Below are positions 62,711 to 64,000 of a DNA stretch of 64,000 nucleotides, piece after piece. The stretch is from Psychrobacter immobilis (GTDB taxonomy: Bacteria; Pseudomonadota; Gammaproteobacteria; Pseudomonadales; Moraxellaceae), in assembly GCA_904846145.1 (NCBI GenBank), contig CAJGZL010000001.1, forward strand, positions 2,170,001-2,234,000, in the 5' to 3' direction. A model generated the notes under the pieces. It did no database searches. It saw only the letters and a list, made by a program, of their open reading frames with translations, and was not told the DNA's origin. The translations under genes and the position numbers were made by a program. Each line of letters opens with the position of its first letter. Position 1 is the first letter of the stretch.

Positions 62711-64000
62711 TTAGCCCACTACTACGATATTAACGAGCTTATTGGGTACGACGATCTCTTTTTTAATCTCGCCTGTAAGAAACTTAGCCACGCTATCTAA
62801 GCTGCGTGCTTGTGCTTTGAGCTGCTCAGGATCGCTATTAGGCGCGACCTCCATTTTGCCGCGCATCTTACCGTTCACTTGTACGATCATAGTGATGCTA
62901 TCTTGAACTAAAGCGCTGGTATCAACACTTGGATAACTGAGTGCTTGAGTATCAAGCCCTAATGCTTCAAGCAAATGCTCGCCGACGTGTGGCGCGTATA
63001 CTGACAGCATAATTAATAGATCAACGAGCGCTTCGTGCTGTACTTGTAGGTCTTGATTGCTAGCAGTACTAAAGCTGGCCAGCTCATTAGCTAATTCCAT
63101 TAAGCTTGAGACAGGCGTGTTTAACGCCAAACGCTCGCCTAAGTCATTATCAATCTTGGCGATAGTCTCATGAGTCTTACGACGCAAATCTTTACCCGCT
63201 TTGCTCAAGTCAGTAGTATCAAGTGGCGTACTGTTAATAGCAGTAAGAGAAAAACTAGCATCGCTCAATGCCTGCATATGCTCAGTTGCAATTCGCCAAA
63301 CTTTTTTGACAAAGTTATAAGGCCCTTTTAGTGCATCATCTGACCATTCAAGAGTCTGATCAGCAGGAGCTGTAAATAAAGTATAAAGACGAACGGTATC
63401 GGCACCATATTGATCAATCGTGGTTTGTGGATCGACACCGTTGTTCTTCGACTTTGACATTTTCTCAATTTTGCCGATAGTGACAGGTTGCCCATCCGCT
63501 TTTAGCAAGGCTTTGATTGGCTGACCACGCTCGTTATAGTCGATATCAACATCATCTGCAAAGTAATAAGTGGTACTACCATCGCTATTGACACGATAAA
63601 AAGTGCCCGCTAAGACCATGCCCTGAGTCATCAAGTTCTTAAACGGTTCATCGCCTGATACTAAGTCTTCATCGCGCATCAGCTTATGGAAGAAACGCGC
63701 ATAGAGCAGATGCATAACCGCGTGCTCAACACCACCAACATACTGATCGACAGGTAGCCATTTATTGGCAGCCGCTTTATTGACCATATTTTGGTTGTCT
63801 TGCGGGCTGGCAAAGCGGGCGTAATACCAGCTCGATTCTACAAAAGTATCAAAGGTATCAGTCTCGCGCTCAGCCGCGTTACCACACTTAGGACAGCTGG
63901 TATTGACAAATGCTGGCATGTTTTTGAGAGGATTACCACGACCATCAGGAACGACATCAGTCGGTAGCACTACAGGCAGATCTTGCTCTTCAACGGGTAC
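62711..64000 (-). CDS. leuS: Leucyl-tRNA synthetase (5' end outside window)
   Basis: Class I synthetase charging tRNA-Leu. The frame is open to base 64000, so the N-terminal half including HIGH is missing; about 429 residues are visible. The catalytic KMSKSKNNGVDP is at bases about 63416-63451, with the zinc-like CPKCG near 63890, FVESSWYYARF near 63820 and the anticodon-binding and C-terminal domains after it (MIVQVNGKMRGKMEV). First gene of leuS-lptE-holA. Confidence 0.97.
   Translation of the reverse strand, partial: VPVEEQDLPVVLPTDVVPDGRGNPLKNMPAFVNTSCPKCGNAAERETDTFDTFVESSWYYARFASPQDNQNMVNKAAANKWLPVDQYVGGVEHAVMHLLYARFFHKLMRDEDLVSGDEPFKNLMTQGMVLAGTFYRVNSDGSTTYYFADDVDIDYNERGQPIKALLKADGQPVTIGKIEKMSKSKNNGVDPQTTIDQYGADTVRLYTLFTAPADQTLEWSDDALKGPYNFVKKVWRIATEHMQALSDASFSLTAINSTPLDTTDLSKAGKDLRRKTHETIAKIDNDLGERLALNTPVSSLMELANELASFSTASNQDLQVQHEALVDLLIMLSVYAPHVGEHLLEALGLDTQALSYPSVDTSALVQDSITMIVQVNGKMRGKMEVAPNSDPEQLKAQARSLDSVAKFLTGEIKKEIVVPNKLVNIVVVG

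Overview
The window reads as a stretch of a Psychrobacter-type chromosome (Gammaproteobacteria, Moraxellaceae). This rests on the 16S gene as I remember the group, on moderate-to-low GC coding sequence, on a PyrB gene paired with an inactive dihydroorotase homologue, on a transhydrogenase whose alpha subunit is split in two, and on many proteins that look most like Moraxellaceae or Pseudomonas relatives. The genus call is recognition from memory and was not tested by a search. I see no prophage, insertion sequence, integrase or CRISPR array. Most of the window is core metabolism and housekeeping.

Layout. 1-3.2 kb: branched-chain amino acid genes (acetolactate synthase large subunit cut by the window edge, small subunit, ilvC), with a perfect 23-bp palindrome before ilvC. 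3.4-7.5 kb: a small membrane protein, a cold-shock protein with a long leader, a YetF-like protein, and etfBA. 7.5-9.4 kb (minus): a SpoU rRNA/tRNA methylase and fructose-1,6-bisphosphatase. 9.8-12.7 kb: pyrB, the pseudo-dihydroorotase and a DUF2127 membrane protein that starts at TTG inside the preceding gene. 12.7-17.3 kb (minus): a CPA1 Na+/H+ antiporter, a DUF2254 membrane protein and a BrkB/YihY membrane protein. 17.5-23.3 kb: wrbA, a DUF2069-like protein, a DUF3108 secreted protein, groES-groEL behind a sigma-32-like promoter, a small secreted FKBP-N-like protein and yaaA. 23.8-26.9 kb: pntAA-pntAB-pntB. 27-33.4 kb: thioesterase, iscX, an effector-binding protein, a frameshifted uracil-DNA glycosylase, dapE, a 2OG-Fe(II) oxygenase, rlmJ and pssA.

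33.4-39.5 kb is a complete rRNA operon: two tandem strong promoters, 16S, tRNA-Ile(GAT), tRNA-Ala(TGC), 23S, 5S and a strong terminator. Long complementary segments flank both 16S and 23S and would form the processing stems. Just after it (39.7-43.4 kb) sits the least familiar part of the window: a von Willebrand A lipoprotein whose start codon is separated from its lipobox by a frameshift, and a 579-residue protein I cannot assign. 43.6-51.4 kb returns to ordinary genes (OsmC, flavodoxin-like, DUF938 methyltransferase, ppc, dienelactone hydrolase, large-subunit catalase). 51.5-54.9 kb is a two-gene envelope unit (DUF3142 protein plus a 780-residue helical-repeat exported protein). 55-64 kb: metallo-beta-lactamase-fold hydrolase, two identical tRNA-Lys genes in a duplicated segment, macA-macB, an orphan Imm63-like immunity protein, and holA-lptE-leuS (leuS cut by the window edge).

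The observations most worth a second look are: a roughly 108-bp dispersed element with imperfect terminal inverted repeats, present at 9.5 kb and, inverted, inside the macA-macB gap at 58.8 kb; two single-base frameshifts (uracil-DNA glycosylase and VWA lipoprotein); the unassigned 579-residue protein; the orphan immunity gene; and the antiporter-DUF2254 pairing. No clearly new multi-gene defence or mobile system is visible.
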